Assembly: GCA_002482845.1 (NCBI GenBank)
Contig: DLGT01000057.1
Coordinates: 10,333-74,332, forward strand
DNA from: Saprospiraceae bacterium UBA7687
Lineage (GTDB): Bacteria > Bacteroidota > Bacteroidia > Chitinophagales > Saprospiraceae
Direction: 5' to 3'
Length of the DNA: 64,000 nucleotides
Shown piece after piece: positions 56,701-64,000 of the stretch (its first letter is position 1; the number at the start of each line of letters is the position of its first letter). Made by a program: the position numbers and the translations under genes. The notes beneath the pieces are model-generated. The model made no database searches. It was not told the DNA's origin and saw only the letters and a program-made list of their open reading frames with translations.

Positions 56701-56903
56701 TCACAACCCGCAGCAATAGTTGCAGCACCGACGCTAAAACCAAGAAACTTAAGGAAATCCCTCCTATTGCCTGCTAATGAAGCTGGCATATCTGAGTATG
56801 AAACGGATTCATCAGCAAATTCCTTATTAGCAATTTCTAAGAATTCGGCATCTTGTGTTAGGTCTTTTTGTCCTATCCAAATATTATCTATCTGATTTTT
56901 CAT
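53736..56903 (-). CDS. actB: alternative complex III subunit ActB (iron-sulfur/molybdopterin-like subunit)
   Basis: 1055 residues, a fusion of a molybdopterin-oxidoreductase-like domain (cofactor-free in known ACIII) with a ferredoxin-like domain. A twin-arginine motif RRDFLKFLGF (47-56) precedes AAGC, a possible lipidation Cys at 67. Four iron-sulfur cysteine clusters lie in residues 813-1001: CIGCGACTVAC, CQHCDNAPCENVC, CIGTRYCANNC and CSFCVQRI with CQTSCP. It passes electrons from quinol to the ActA hemes. 49 bases from actA and 41 from actC. Confidence 0.96.
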   Translation of the reverse strand: MKNQIDNIWIGQKDLTQDAEFLEIANKEFADESVSYSDMPASLAGNRRDFLKFLGFSVGAATIAAGCDIPIKRAIPYVVKPDTIVPGIANYYASTFVNGGDYCPVLVKTREGRPIKIEGNDLSPITGGGTSARAQASVLSLYDTSRLSGPKMKSGDSWKDTDWAEVDKLMATTLPASTGIRIVTNTLMSPTAKRALGEFATKYPNAKVVTYDPVSASALLDANAKNFGQRVIPSYKFDKAEVIVSFGADFLGTWISPIEYAAAYIKGRKINDIASAKMSRHIQVESHMSMTGSNADNRILVKPSEQGVAIGFLYNEVVGGSASTTSLNPKAKAALAKVATELKAAQGKSLVISASNNVNEQLMVNAINNTLGNYGTTIDMSAPSYQRQGNDTELKSLVDEIKGGSVDLLIFHGANPLYDSAYSKALTESISKVKNKVSFATVLDETSVLCDIIAPTNHFLESWGDVEAKKGHLSLIQPTIAPLFNTRQAELSLLTWAGSTTVDLTSSQSYYEYLKDTWKNTAFTAQSEFASFQSFWDSAVHDGIINLPASSAPSYVAAEISGEVTKPASTELEISFFETIQIGNGQYAGNPWLMEMPDPVTRTSWGNYLAVPVNFDGYTTMEGFNGLVDGDLVDLTIGDQKFTVPVIQQFGQMPGTVSIALGYGRTQAGHTGSNVGINVNDLVTLGADGPGYYNTAVSVSTKTGKEKDFSCVQYHHTIGVRGIDKDSGQEINADEAALVFFDYFTGIKGFQGALTDRSVIYTSNVSELKNSVEHLHERRAHAQHLNAQQIYGGFDQKYELGHHWGMHVDLNACIGCGACTVACMSENNVPVVGKHEVSIHHEMPWLRIDRYYYGSVENPNTIYQPMMCQHCDNAPCENVCPVNASNHSSEGLNQMAYNRCIGTRYCANNCPYKVRRFNWLDYTKADLFPANQPKLHEEETPFMADNLTRMVLNPDVTVRSRGVIEKCSFCVQRIQEGKLTAKTEGRSLRDSDVKTACQTSCPTGAITFGDMNNKEGVLSGKLESPLNYIALEEINVRSSVTYTMKVNNRDKSFDA

Positions 56904-56952
56904 GAATATATTAAGATTAATATTTTCTAAAATATGATTTTAAATTAAGGTA

Positions 56953-58359
56953 TTAGTAATGACATTTTTGACATTCCAAACCTCCTATATCGGATACCGT
57001 TACTTTATCTCTTTTACCCGCTGCCATCTCCTCGTGGTACTGTGTATAATTAGCATAATAAGGATTGTCTTTAAACTTCACTTCTGTTTGCCTGTGACAG
57101 TTAATACACCATCCCATAGAAAGTGGAGATGCCTGTTTTACAACTTCCATTTCTTCTACTTTGCCATGACATGTCTGACATTCTACCTTACCTACAGTTA
57201 CGTGTTGAGCATGGTTAAAGTAGGCGTGGTCAGGCAAGTTATGTATTCTCACCCACTCTATTGGACCTTGAACTTTCTTTTTCTGTTCATTTGTCAATGA
57301 CTTTTTGATGTCAGCCCACTGCTGCTCTACGACATTTTCTCCTTCTTTATTAAGTGCTGCCAATTCTTTTGCTTTTACATATTCATCACCTATCCATTTG
57401 CCATAGATAGCTTTGATCTCTTCTTCTGTTTTGGCATCATAATTTTCGATGTATGTATTTGTAGAAGGGTCATAACCTGCAGAAACAAAAATCTTTGTCA
57501 ACTCTGCTGTACCATATTGTGAACCTACTTTGATTGCTCTGTGGCAATTCATACAAGTATTTGCGGCAGGAATACCAGAGTGTTTAGATCTTCTAGCACT
57601 ATCATGGCAGTATTGACAATCAATTTTATTTACACCTGCGTGCGTTACATGCGAAAACTTGATAGGTTGATCAGGTTGATATCCTTCCTGACGACCAAGT
57701 TCTGTTGCTTTGTTTACTGTAGTGTAAGCGCCTAAGATGATCGCTGCAAATAATAAGAATGTCACTACTCCTTTTGAAGTCAAAATCTGAGCAATGGTTT
57801 TCTTCTCTACATACTCGCCATCCTTAGCAGCTGCTATCTGATTAAGATTAGAAATAATTTTAGTCAACAATAAAGCTAGAATAGCAAGGACAGCTGCAAT
57901 GATTAAGTACAAAGGAAGATTGCTTTTTTCTTCCACCGGTCCTGCAGCAGTATCAGCCGCAGCAGCAGGCTTTGCGCCGTAAGTACCATCATAGGTACCA
58001 TTGATGTAAGCGAGTAGGTTACCTATCTCATCATCTGTAAGATTAGGAAATGCTGTCATCACCGTCGGCTTATACTGATTCCAAATCTCCACAGCTTTGG
58101 GATGACCAGAAGCCACCATGGCTTGAGAATTTCTAATCCATGCGTACAGAGCAACATCATCGCCCCATTTTGCTTGTGATCCTCCTAATGCTGGACCAGT
58201 GGCCGCAGTTCGCATATCTTTACTGTGACATGCAGCACAATAATTTTTAAATAACTCTTTACCAGCATCAGGATTGGCCTGAGCGGACATTCCGAAGCTT
58301 AAACTAGCAACGAAAATTGTTATTATCGACTTGATTATGAGATGCTTGTAAATCATCAT
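56953..58359 (-). CDS. actA: alternative complex III subunit ActA (multiheme cytochrome c, six CxxCH)
   Basis: A 468-residue cytochrome, started at ATG 58359 (MMIYKHLIIKSI, signal peptide); the frame extends to 58431 but that overlaps the promoter. An N-terminal monoheme domain (NYCAACHSKD, with MTAFPNLTDDEI as the probable Met-ligand loop) is followed by a transmembrane helix (LYLIIAAVLAILALLL). A pentaheme domain with CQYCH, CMNCH, CQTCH, CINCH and terminal CQKCH comes last. The Rhodothermus ActA is described as pentaheme, so the extra N-terminal heme domain is an additional module relative to that. First gene of the operon. Confidence 0.94.
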   Translation of the reverse strand: MMIYKHLIIKSIITIFVASLSFGMSAQANPDAGKELFKNYCAACHSKDMRTAATGPALGGSQAKWGDDVALYAWIRNSQAMVASGHPKAVEIWNQYKPTVMTAFPNLTDDEIGNLLAYINGTYDGTYGAKPAAAADTAAGPVEEKSNLPLYLIIAAVLAILALLLTKIISNLNQIAAAKDGEYVEKKTIAQILTSKGVVTFLLFAAIILGAYTTVNKATELGRQEGYQPDQPIKFSHVTHAGVNKIDCQYCHDSARRSKHSGIPAANTCMNCHRAIKVGSQYGTAELTKIFVSAGYDPSTNTYIENYDAKTEEEIKAIYGKWIGDEYVKAKELAALNKEGENVVEQQWADIKKSLTNEQKKKVQGPIEWVRIHNLPDHAYFNHAQHVTVGKVECQTCHGKVEEMEVVKQASPLSMGWCINCHRQTEVKFKDNPYYANYTQYHEEMAAGKRDKVTVSDIGGLECQKCHY

Positions 58360-58430
58360 TGGCGTATCTTTATTAATGTTGACATTATTCAACGTATTTG
58401 TAATAAAAATGTAAAATTTTAAAACTGCCA

Positions 58431-58461
58431 CAAAAGTAAAACTCTGAAAGATTAATCACAA
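58431..58461 (-). promoter_or_regulatory. promoter of the act-cox respiratory operon
   Basis: On the minus strand TTG (58459-58461), a 20-base spacer and TACTTTTG (58431-58438) fit the Bacteroidetes promoter. It predicts a leader of about 65 bases before the actA start at 58359 and rules out the longer start at 58431. Confidence 0.7.
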
Positions 58462-58525
58462 TTTTTACTATATGTTTCTAATTATTTAGAAAATGTCTAA
58501 ATAATTTAAGAAATTATTAACACAC

Positions 58526-59320
58526 CTAGACCGACACTTCTGCCTTGATATGTGGGTCAGGATGATAATCTTTTAGTTCAAAATCATCATACGTAAACTC
58601 AAAAATTGATGTCACTTCTGGATTAATTTCCATTGTAGGAAGACTTTTCGGCGTGCGAGTCAATTGTAAATTAGCTTGTTCTATATGATTATTATAAATA
58701 TGTACATCACCAAAGGTATGCACAAATTCTCCATATCCAAGCCCGCAAACTTTTGCAATCATCATAGTAAGCAATGCATACGAAGCGATATTAAAAGGCA
58801 CTCCGAGAAAAGTATCCGCTGATCTTTGGTACAACTGACACGAAAGTTTGCCATCAGCAACATAAAATTGAAATAAACAATGACATGGAGTTAATGCCAT
58901 TTTGTCCAATTCCCCTACATTCCACGCGTTAACGATCATACGTCTAGAGTCAGGATTGGTCTTGATGGTATGGATAAGGTTTGAAATTTGATCTATCGTC
59001 TCTCCATGAGGAGTGGCCCATGATCTCCATTGTTTTCCGTACACAGGACCAAGATCACCATTTTCATCCGCCCACTCATTCCAAATACGAACGCCATTAT
59101 CTGTCAAGTATTTAATATTGGTATCACCATTCAAAAACCATAACAACTCATATATAATGGACTTTAGATGCAGCTTTTTGGTGGTAAGCATAGGAAAACC
59201 ATCATTGAGATCAAAACGCATTTGGTATCCGAATACACTTATCGTCCCAGTACCTGTTCTGTCTGTTTTCTGAGTTCCATGATCTAATATGTGTTTGAGT
59301 AAGTCATGATATTGGCGCAT
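58526..59320 (-). CDS. thyA: thymidylate synthase
   Basis: A folate-dependent enzyme methylating dUMP to dTMP. 264 residues, the same length as the Escherichia coli enzyme, with the catalytic cysteine at C146 (LTPCHCLFQFYV). Other conserved parts are DRTGTGTISVFGYQMRF near the N-terminus, RMIVNAWNVGELDKM, QLYQRSADTFLGVPFNIASY and the C-terminal HPDPHIKAEVSV. Transcribed alone from a promoter 20 bases ahead of the start. The start fits the family. Confidence 0.98.
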   Translation of the reverse strand: MRQYHDLLKHILDHGTQKTDRTGTGTISVFGYQMRFDLNDGFPMLTTKKLHLKSIIYELLWFLNGDTNIKYLTDNGVRIWNEWADENGDLGPVYGKQWRSWATPHGETIDQISNLIHTIKTNPDSRRMIVNAWNVGELDKMALTPCHCLFQFYVADGKLSCQLYQRSADTFLGVPFNIASYALLTMMIAKVCGLGYGEFVHTFGDVHIYNNHIEQANLQLTRTPKSLPTMEINPEVTSIFEFTYDDFELKDYHPDPHIKAEVSV

Positions 59321-59339
59321 AAGACAAATTAATTTATCG

Positions 59340-59370
59340 CAAAGATATTAAGAAATTGTAATATTTCAAA
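59340..59370 (-). promoter_or_regulatory. thyA promoter TTTG-N19-TATCTTTG
   Basis: On the minus strand TTTG (59367-59370), 19 bases and TATCTTTG (59340-59347) match the Bacteroidetes consensus at both elements with the preferred spacing. Transcription would begin about 12 bases before the thyA start. This is the best promoter in the window. Confidence 0.8.
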
Positions 59371-59697
59371 AATCATATAGGTCTGTTTAGGTCATCCTTT
59401 TGATAATTGATCAATTTTCAAAAATCAAGCATTTTGTTACACATAAGATTTAGCTTGATGACCTATTAAGTTGGTTCTCATGATTTTGATCGGTCCAAAT
59501 AGGTTATTGTGGTCATTCTTGATAAAGAAATAACAAAACCATAATGCATAATAATTAAGATGTGATATGGAATAAAATTAAATTATTTCTGATACCTTGC
59601 GCCATTGAACCAGCAAAAAAGGAAGTGTTCTCTATTATGGGTAAACATTAATGATTGTTGAACCCAATATTAATTAAAAGATTCAAATTAAAATCTA
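59371..59697. other. intergenic region upstream of the propeller lipoprotein
   Basis: AT-rich, with no coding ORF. AGGTCATC (near 59390) and GATGACCT (near 59460) form an 8-base inverted repeat with a long intervening segment. A near-match TACCTTGC lies near 59593, but no exact promoter element for the plus-strand gene was found. Confidence 0.4.
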
Positions 59698-60831
59698 ATG
59701 TCTAGAACAGTCTTCAATATTTACCATTTTGCATTTATTTTCGGGTTAATAATTTGTATTGCCTTGTGTGCGTGTAATAACCATAACAAAAAAACCGAGA
59801 CAATTAATCCCGCTACTAATGACATTGCTAAGGTAGACAATCCAAGTGAAGAAAACATTTCCTTAGGTCAAAAAGTAGACCATTTGGATAGAAATATTAG
59901 AAGTATCTACCAAGATAAAAAAGGGAATTTCTGGTTTGACACCAATGGTTCAGGCGTTTTTCGCTTTAATGGTAAGGACCTTAGGCAATTTACGGAGAGT
60001 GATGGATTGACCAACAATCAAGTACTTACAATTCAGGAAGACTCGATGGGTAATATCTGGTTTGGAACTGGAATCTTTGGAGTTTGTAGTTTCGATGGTA
60101 ATAAATTTACAACACTTACGACTAAGGAAAATCTGAAAACAAACAATCACTACGGCACAGGATGGGATAAAAGCGCAAATGATCTTTGGTTTTATGCAGG
60201 TGCTGGCACTTTTAGATATTCTGATAAAAACCTGATTTACCTTCCGTTCCATAAAAGTGGTTTAAAACTCTCTCAGAATGCGCCTTTTGAGTTGAGTCCA
60301 TATGCTGTTTATACCATTCTTATTGACAAAAAAGGCAATATTTGGTTTGGTACACAATCACAAGGAGTATGCCGATATGATGGTAAGGATTTTACTTGGT
60401 TTACGGATCATGGGTTAGCCGGTCCTGCTGTTTTGGCATTGTTTGAAGATAGCAGGGGCAATATTTGGATGGGCAATAATGGTGCAGGACTATTCAAATA
60501 TGATGGCAAGACACTTATAAACATGACTGAAAAGCACAAACTCAACAATCCTTCATTTCGCACAGCAGGTAATGACCAAGCAGGTACCCTAGCCCGAATA
60601 TATGCCATCAATGAAGATCTGATGGGCAATATTTGGATAGGTACAGTGGACGCCGGCGTTTGGAAATATGATGGCAACAATCTCACCAACTATACCAATA
60701 AAGATGGACTTACAACCCAAGCGATTAATACCATTTACAGAGATAAAAAAGGAAATCTATGGTTCGGATCTGATGCTGATGGTATCTTTAAATTTAATGG
60801 ACTTGCTTTCGAACAAATAAATCTCTTGTAA
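59698..60831 (+). CDS. Reg_prop beta-propeller lipoprotein
   Basis: A 377-residue lipoprotein: signal segment FAFIFGLIICIALCAC with the lipobox Cys, then a short Asn/Lys-rich linker and seven or so repeats of the two-component-regulator propeller type. The repeat core is DKKGNFWFDTNGSGVFRF or close variants (DSMGNIWFGT, DSRGNIWMGN, DLMGNIWIGT, DKKGNLWFGS). Such propellers normally form the sensor part of hybrid histidine kinases, but no kinase, receiver or HTH follows; the gene ends with the propeller. The ligand is unknown. No convincing partner gene adjoins it, so it may act as a stand-alone periplasmic or surface binding protein. Confidence 0.85.
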   Translation: MSRTVFNIYHFAFIFGLIICIALCACNNHNKKTETINPATNDIAKVDNPSEENISLGQKVDHLDRNIRSIYQDKKGNFWFDTNGSGVFRFNGKDLRQFTESDGLTNNQVLTIQEDSMGNIWFGTGIFGVCSFDGNKFTTLTTKENLKTNNHYGTGWDKSANDLWFYAGAGTFRYSDKNLIYLPFHKSGLKLSQNAPFELSPYAVYTILIDKKGNIWFGTQSQGVCRYDGKDFTWFTDHGLAGPAVLALFEDSRGNIWMGNNGAGLFKYDGKTLINMTEKHKLNNPSFRTAGNDQAGTLARIYAINEDLMGNIWIGTVDAGVWKYDGNNLTNYTNKDGLTTQAINTIYRDKKGNLWFGSDADGIFKFNGLAFEQINLL

Positions 60832-60998
60832 ATTTATAAAAACGAATTAGTATAAAACGGTCAAAGTTTTTCAGGCATTAACACACCTTAAACATTAAAC
60901 TTTCCACCTTAAACCATCCACACTTAACCCCTTCCTTAAAATATTTACGTCCCTTTTTACCTACCTTATAGTTATTTTCCCATATTTGCATAAAATTA

Positions 60999-63497
60999 AT
61001 GCAAATGAACCAGAAATTAATTATAGTTTCCATTTTAATATTAATAACTTGCCTTAGCAAAGCACAAAACTGCATTCCTGTAGCCATAGTTTTCACCACA
61101 CAAGCACAAGTAGATGCCTTCTCTACGGATTATCCGGGATGTACGATCATAGATGGCAATGTAGGTATCACAGGAAATGATATCACCAATATAGATTCCT
61201 TAATTCAAATCACCAAGATAGACGGTAGTTTGCAGATATTGAATGCTGATAACTTAACAGATTTAGATGGATTATTAAATATTTCGACTATTGGTGGAAA
61301 TCTAAAAATAAGTTTTAATCAAACAATAACCAATCTTGGGATATTTAATTCTATAACAACAATTGGAGGCATAGAAATCACCAATAATAGTTCGCTAGCT
61401 ATAATCAATACCTTTAATTCTTTATTAAATATAGAAGGGGATCTAATTATTGAAGGTAATAACAATCTTGCTGAATTTAATTGTTTTAGTTCATTAACTT
61501 CTATAAATGGCAACATGCGCTTGAGCACTTTAAATATAAACAATTTAAACAACTTTAATGCTTTAACAACCATCACCGGTAATCTTTCTTTATTTGACTT
61601 CAGTTCAATATTAACCTTTAATAGTTTTAATGCTTTAATAAACATAGGAGGCGAGTTAAATCTTAATTTTCCGAATGTTACCATATTTGATGGCTTTAAT
61701 GCTTTAACCGAGGTAGGACTTGATCTAAGTTTGTATGGCTGGAATGATATTACATCATTTACTGGTTTCAATGCATTGTTATCAGTTGACAAAAATTTTA
61801 ATATTTATGATTGTAAAATGCCACAATTAAATACTTTTAATTCTTTAACATTCATTGGAAGCCGATTGTATTTATCTAATAACTCTGTCTTAAGTGAGAT
61901 TAACGGATTTCAAAATTTAGTGCATGTAGGTAACATATTCATTAGTGAAAATTCGTTTCTTAGTAGTATTTCTGGATTTGATCACCCAATTACTGTAAAT
62001 AATTGTATTCAAATTACAGGAAATACGTTTTTATCAAATTGCAATATTGAGTCAGTTTGCAACAAAATATGGAATAATGGGTGTACAAATATCTCAGGTA
62101 ATAGTACCAATTGTATTTCCGCAACTAAAGTTTTAGAAAGCTGTGGAACTACTCCCGATGGAGACGGTGATGGTGTAAATAATTTTATTGACAATTGTCC
62201 TACTATTAGTAATCCATTACAGACGGACTGTAATGCTAATCAAATAGGAGATGCTTGTGAATCTGGTGATATAGACGATGATGGCGTAGATAATACCAAC
62301 GACAATTGTCCATGCCAAAACAATCCTGATCAAGCAGATGCGAATAATAATGGTATTGGAGATATATGTGATAATAATTCCGATTCGGATAGTGATGGAC
62401 GAAATGATTCGGTAGATAATTGCCCATCCATTTCTAATACTGACCAATCTGATTGGAATTATGATGGAATTGGTGATGTATGCCAAGATTCAGATGTCGA
62501 TGGCATCATTGACAATGTGGATAATTGTAGGAATATATCCAATGCTAATCAGGAAGATAGTGATAATGACGGCGTGGGCAACCTATGCGACAATTGTTTA
62601 AACAATGCTAATCCTAATCAAGAAGATATTGATTATGATAATATTGGTGATGTTTGTGATAATTGTATATATAATTATAACAGTGAACAGTATGACGAAG
62701 ACAATGACGGAGGTGGAGATGCTTGTGAGTATGATCTGATTGAGTTTTATGGCAATTCTACACAAGATCCAGACAACACAGTTTCTATGACGTCTTCAAA
62801 TGGTTGGGAATGGACTTTAAATATCTCCCTTAGTACAGGTTATGGCAGTTTTAAAACAAGTAATTTTGATTTATGGTTGGGAAGTAATGATTTTCCATCT
62901 GGTATAGGTTATTGGGTTGGAACTTATATTCCGGTTCAAGCTGGTGACTACACAATTTTATTCAATTCAAATACAAGAGCTTATTCGTTTACTGTTAATA
63001 CTGATTTTGACAATGATGGTATTCCTAACGATGTAGATAATTGTAAATATATGTCCAACATAGAGCAATTAGATTATGATAGTGATGGTTTAGGGGATGC
63101 ATGCGATAACTGTATAAAATATGAAAATCCCGATCAATATGATTATGACAAAGATGGTGTAGGCGATACATGTGATAATTGTCCTGAATTTCCAAACAAT
63201 GACCAAATACCTGATATGGACTGTGACGGAATTGCTGACTCTGTAGATAACTGCCCAAATCATCCAAATAAATTCCAAACTGACTTAAACAACAATGGTC
63301 TAGGTGATGCTTGCGAAGATTTCCCCAAAATAGGTTTAAATACCAATAATCCTCTCACCGAATTCCACTTATCCAACGGTACGTTATATATTGATAATCC
63401 AGAAAAAGGTATCATCCTTAAAAATTACCAAGGACAATGTTTTATCTTAAAAATGGATGGTTTGAGTCTTACGGCTACGCTTATACCTTGTCCGTAA
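60999..63497 (+). CDS. secreted receptor-L-like / thrombospondin type 3 repeat protein
   Basis: 832 residues. A signal peptide (KLIIVSILILITCLSKAQ) precedes a receptor-L-like solenoid of leucine-rich-type turns (about 30-365; motifs such as FNALTTITGNLSL). A calcium-binding thrombospondin type 3 array follows (DGDGVNNFIDNCP, DDDGVDNTNDNCP and many more), interrupted by a SusE/SusF-like segment (YWVGTYIPVQAGDYTILF), then more repeats. No T9SS sorting domain is present; instead the protein ends ILKNYQGQCFILKM then SLTATLIPCP, an ending I recall from other Saprospiraceae extracellular proteins. The frame opens at ATG 60999; ATG 61005 is an equally good start. A 7-of-8 match to the -7 element (CATATTTG) lies near 60982. 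Confidence 0.82.
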   Translation: MQMNQKLIIVSILILITCLSKAQNCIPVAIVFTTQAQVDAFSTDYPGCTIIDGNVGITGNDITNIDSLIQITKIDGSLQILNADNLTDLDGLLNISTIGGNLKISFNQTITNLGIFNSITTIGGIEITNNSSLAIINTFNSLLNIEGDLIIEGNNNLAEFNCFSSLTSINGNMRLSTLNINNLNNFNALTTITGNLSLFDFSSILTFNSFNALINIGGELNLNFPNVTIFDGFNALTEVGLDLSLYGWNDITSFTGFNALLSVDKNFNIYDCKMPQLNTFNSLTFIGSRLYLSNNSVLSEINGFQNLVHVGNIFISENSFLSSISGFDHPITVNNCIQITGNTFLSNCNIESVCNKIWNNGCTNISGNSTNCISATKVLESCGTTPDGDGDGVNNFIDNCPTISNPLQTDCNANQIGDACESGDIDDDGVDNTNDNCPCQNNPDQADANNNGIGDICDNNSDSDSDGRNDSVDNCPSISNTDQSDWNYDGIGDVCQDSDVDGIIDNVDNCRNISNANQEDSDNDGVGNLCDNCLNNANPNQEDIDYDNIGDVCDNCIYNYNSEQYDEDNDGGGDACEYDLIEFYGNSTQDPDNTVSMTSSNGWEWTLNISLSTGYGSFKTSNFDLWLGSNDFPSGIGYWVGTYIPVQAGDYTILFNSNTRAYSFTVNTDFDNDGIPNDVDNCKYMSNIEQLDYDSDGLGDACDNCIKYENPDQYDYDKDGVGDTCDNCPEFPNNDQIPDMDCDGIADSVDNCPNHPNKFQTDLNNNGLGDACEDFPKIGLNTNNPLTEFHLSNGTLYIDNPEKGIILKNYQGQCFILKMDGLSLTATLIPCP

Positions 63498-63530
63498 CAT
63501 ATTCAATCTAAAACCATAAAATTTAAAAGT

Positions 63531-63953
63531 ATGCAAACGCAACATAAAATCACATATAAAACAATAATCCATGCACCAAAAGAAAAAGTATGGGATGCAC
63601 TCACAAATCCTGACATCATCAAACAATATTTCTTTGGAACAGAGTTGATTACTTCATGGGAGATAGGCAGTGAAATAATATTCCAAGGAGCATGGGAAGG
63701 ACAGTCCTACCGAGATAAAGGAACTATATTGGAATACATAAAAGATGAGAAGCTTGCTTATTCCTACCTTAGCAATTGGAGTGGTAAAGAAGACCTTCCC
63801 GAAAATTATCTTTGGGTATCTTATGAAGTAAAAGAGATCAGTGGAAACACGGAACTCACCATTTACCAGACAAACTATGATGAAGAGAAAGCACAACACT
63901 CAGAAGCAAGTTGGGCATCGATCATAGATGGTATGAAGTCAGTTCTTGTATAG
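63531..63953 (+). CDS. AHSA1/SRPBCC family protein
   Basis: A 140-residue cytosolic protein with a START-like helix-grip fold, of the activator-of-Hsp90-ATPase-homologue type. Conserved parts are the N-terminal TIIHAPKEKVWDALTNPDI, the WEIGSEIIFQG turn, the DKGTILEYIKDEKLAYSYL strand-turn and the C-terminal helix SWASIIDGMKSVL. Members bind small hydrophobic ligands; many in bacteria are uncharacterised, so the ligand is unknown. It sits 33 bases after the thrombospondin-repeat gene and could be co-transcribed with it. Confidence 0.85.
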   Translation: MQTQHKITYKTIIHAPKEKVWDALTNPDIIKQYFFGTELITSWEIGSEIIFQGAWEGQSYRDKGTILEYIKDEKLAYSYLSNWSGKEDLPENYLWVSYEVKEISGNTELTIYQTNYDEEKAQHSEASWASIIDGMKSVLV

Positions 63954-63971
63954 TTCTTATTACCTATAGGA

Positions 63972-63991
63972 CTTGCAAACTTGTTTGCAAG
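63972..63991. repeat. perfect 9-bp palindrome at the right edge
   Basis: CTTGCAAAC (63972-63980), TT, GTTTGCAAG (63983-63991) form a perfect inverted repeat 19 bases past the last gene's stop. No T-tract follows. It looks like a REP-type or insertion-element end palindrome, but the flank is cut by the window edge. Confidence 0.55.
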
Positions 63992-64000
63992 AACCACCGT

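Noticed and set aside
58360..58431. Longer start for ActA
   Set aside because: It would start on the -7 promoter element and put 24 residues before a normal signal peptide.

Overview
The window looks like a chromosomal segment from a Bacteroidota bacterium, most likely in or near the Saprospiraceae. The evidence is indirect but consistent. Base composition is AT-rich. Several genes are preceded by the Bacteroidetes sigma element TAnnTTTG, in the best cases with an upstream TTG/TTTG about 18-20 bases away. There are type IX secretion (T9SS) sorting domains of both type A and type B, SprB-like repeats, a complete alternative complex III (act) operon, and a dcw cluster in the usual Bacteroidetes order with murF absent. 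The giant adhesin carries a domain that I associate with Saprospiraceae surface proteins. The MurE DNPR motif implies meso-diaminopimelate peptidoglycan.

Layout. 1-11013 (minus): the first 3671 codons of an enormous secreted adhesin that runs off the left edge. It has a Gly-rich head, a PA14 domain, a carbohydrate-binding-like domain and about 23 Big2-like repeats of 222-225 bp. 11.4-14.1 kb: a HAD phosphatase, a class-32 methyltransferase and an AlkD-type DNA glycosylase. 14.4-21.8 kb: a T9SS type B protein whose stop overlaps the start of riboflavin synthase, then a CxxCH/SprB/T9SS type A protein closed by a strong terminator. 22.0-23.7 kb: a small beta-rich secreted protein and a lipoprotein gene broken by an in-frame TGA. 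24.2-40.0 kb (minus): the dcw operon in the order mraZ-rsmH-ftsL-ftsI-murE-mraY-murD-ftsW-murG-murC-ftsQ-ftsA-ftsZ, with an MraZ box in front, a terminator-like hairpin between murE and mraY, and a terminator after ftsZ. 40.1-41.9 kb: sparse DNA with a decayed lipoprotein gene and one orphan ORF.

42.0-58.4 kb (minus): a respiratory operon. actABCDEF (quinol to cytochrome c/oxidase) is followed by cytochrome oxidase subunits II and I, heme O synthase, two subunit III paralogues, subunit IV, a cysteine-free SCO-like protein, a DUF420/CtaM-like protein and a small CPMC membrane protein. The ORFs are packed or overlap by ATGA, and a good promoter lies ahead of actA, so a quinol-oxidising complex and its terminal oxidase are probably made together. 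The most unusual single gene is oxidase subunit II, which carries a C-terminal OmpA/MotB peptidoglycan-binding domain. 58.5-64.0 kb: thyA with a near-perfect promoter, a stand-alone Reg_prop propeller lipoprotein, a secreted receptor-L/thrombospondin-3 repeat protein and an AHSA1/SRPBCC protein.

I found no tRNA, rRNA, CRISPR array, transposase or integrase. All family assignments come from motif reading, not from database searches.
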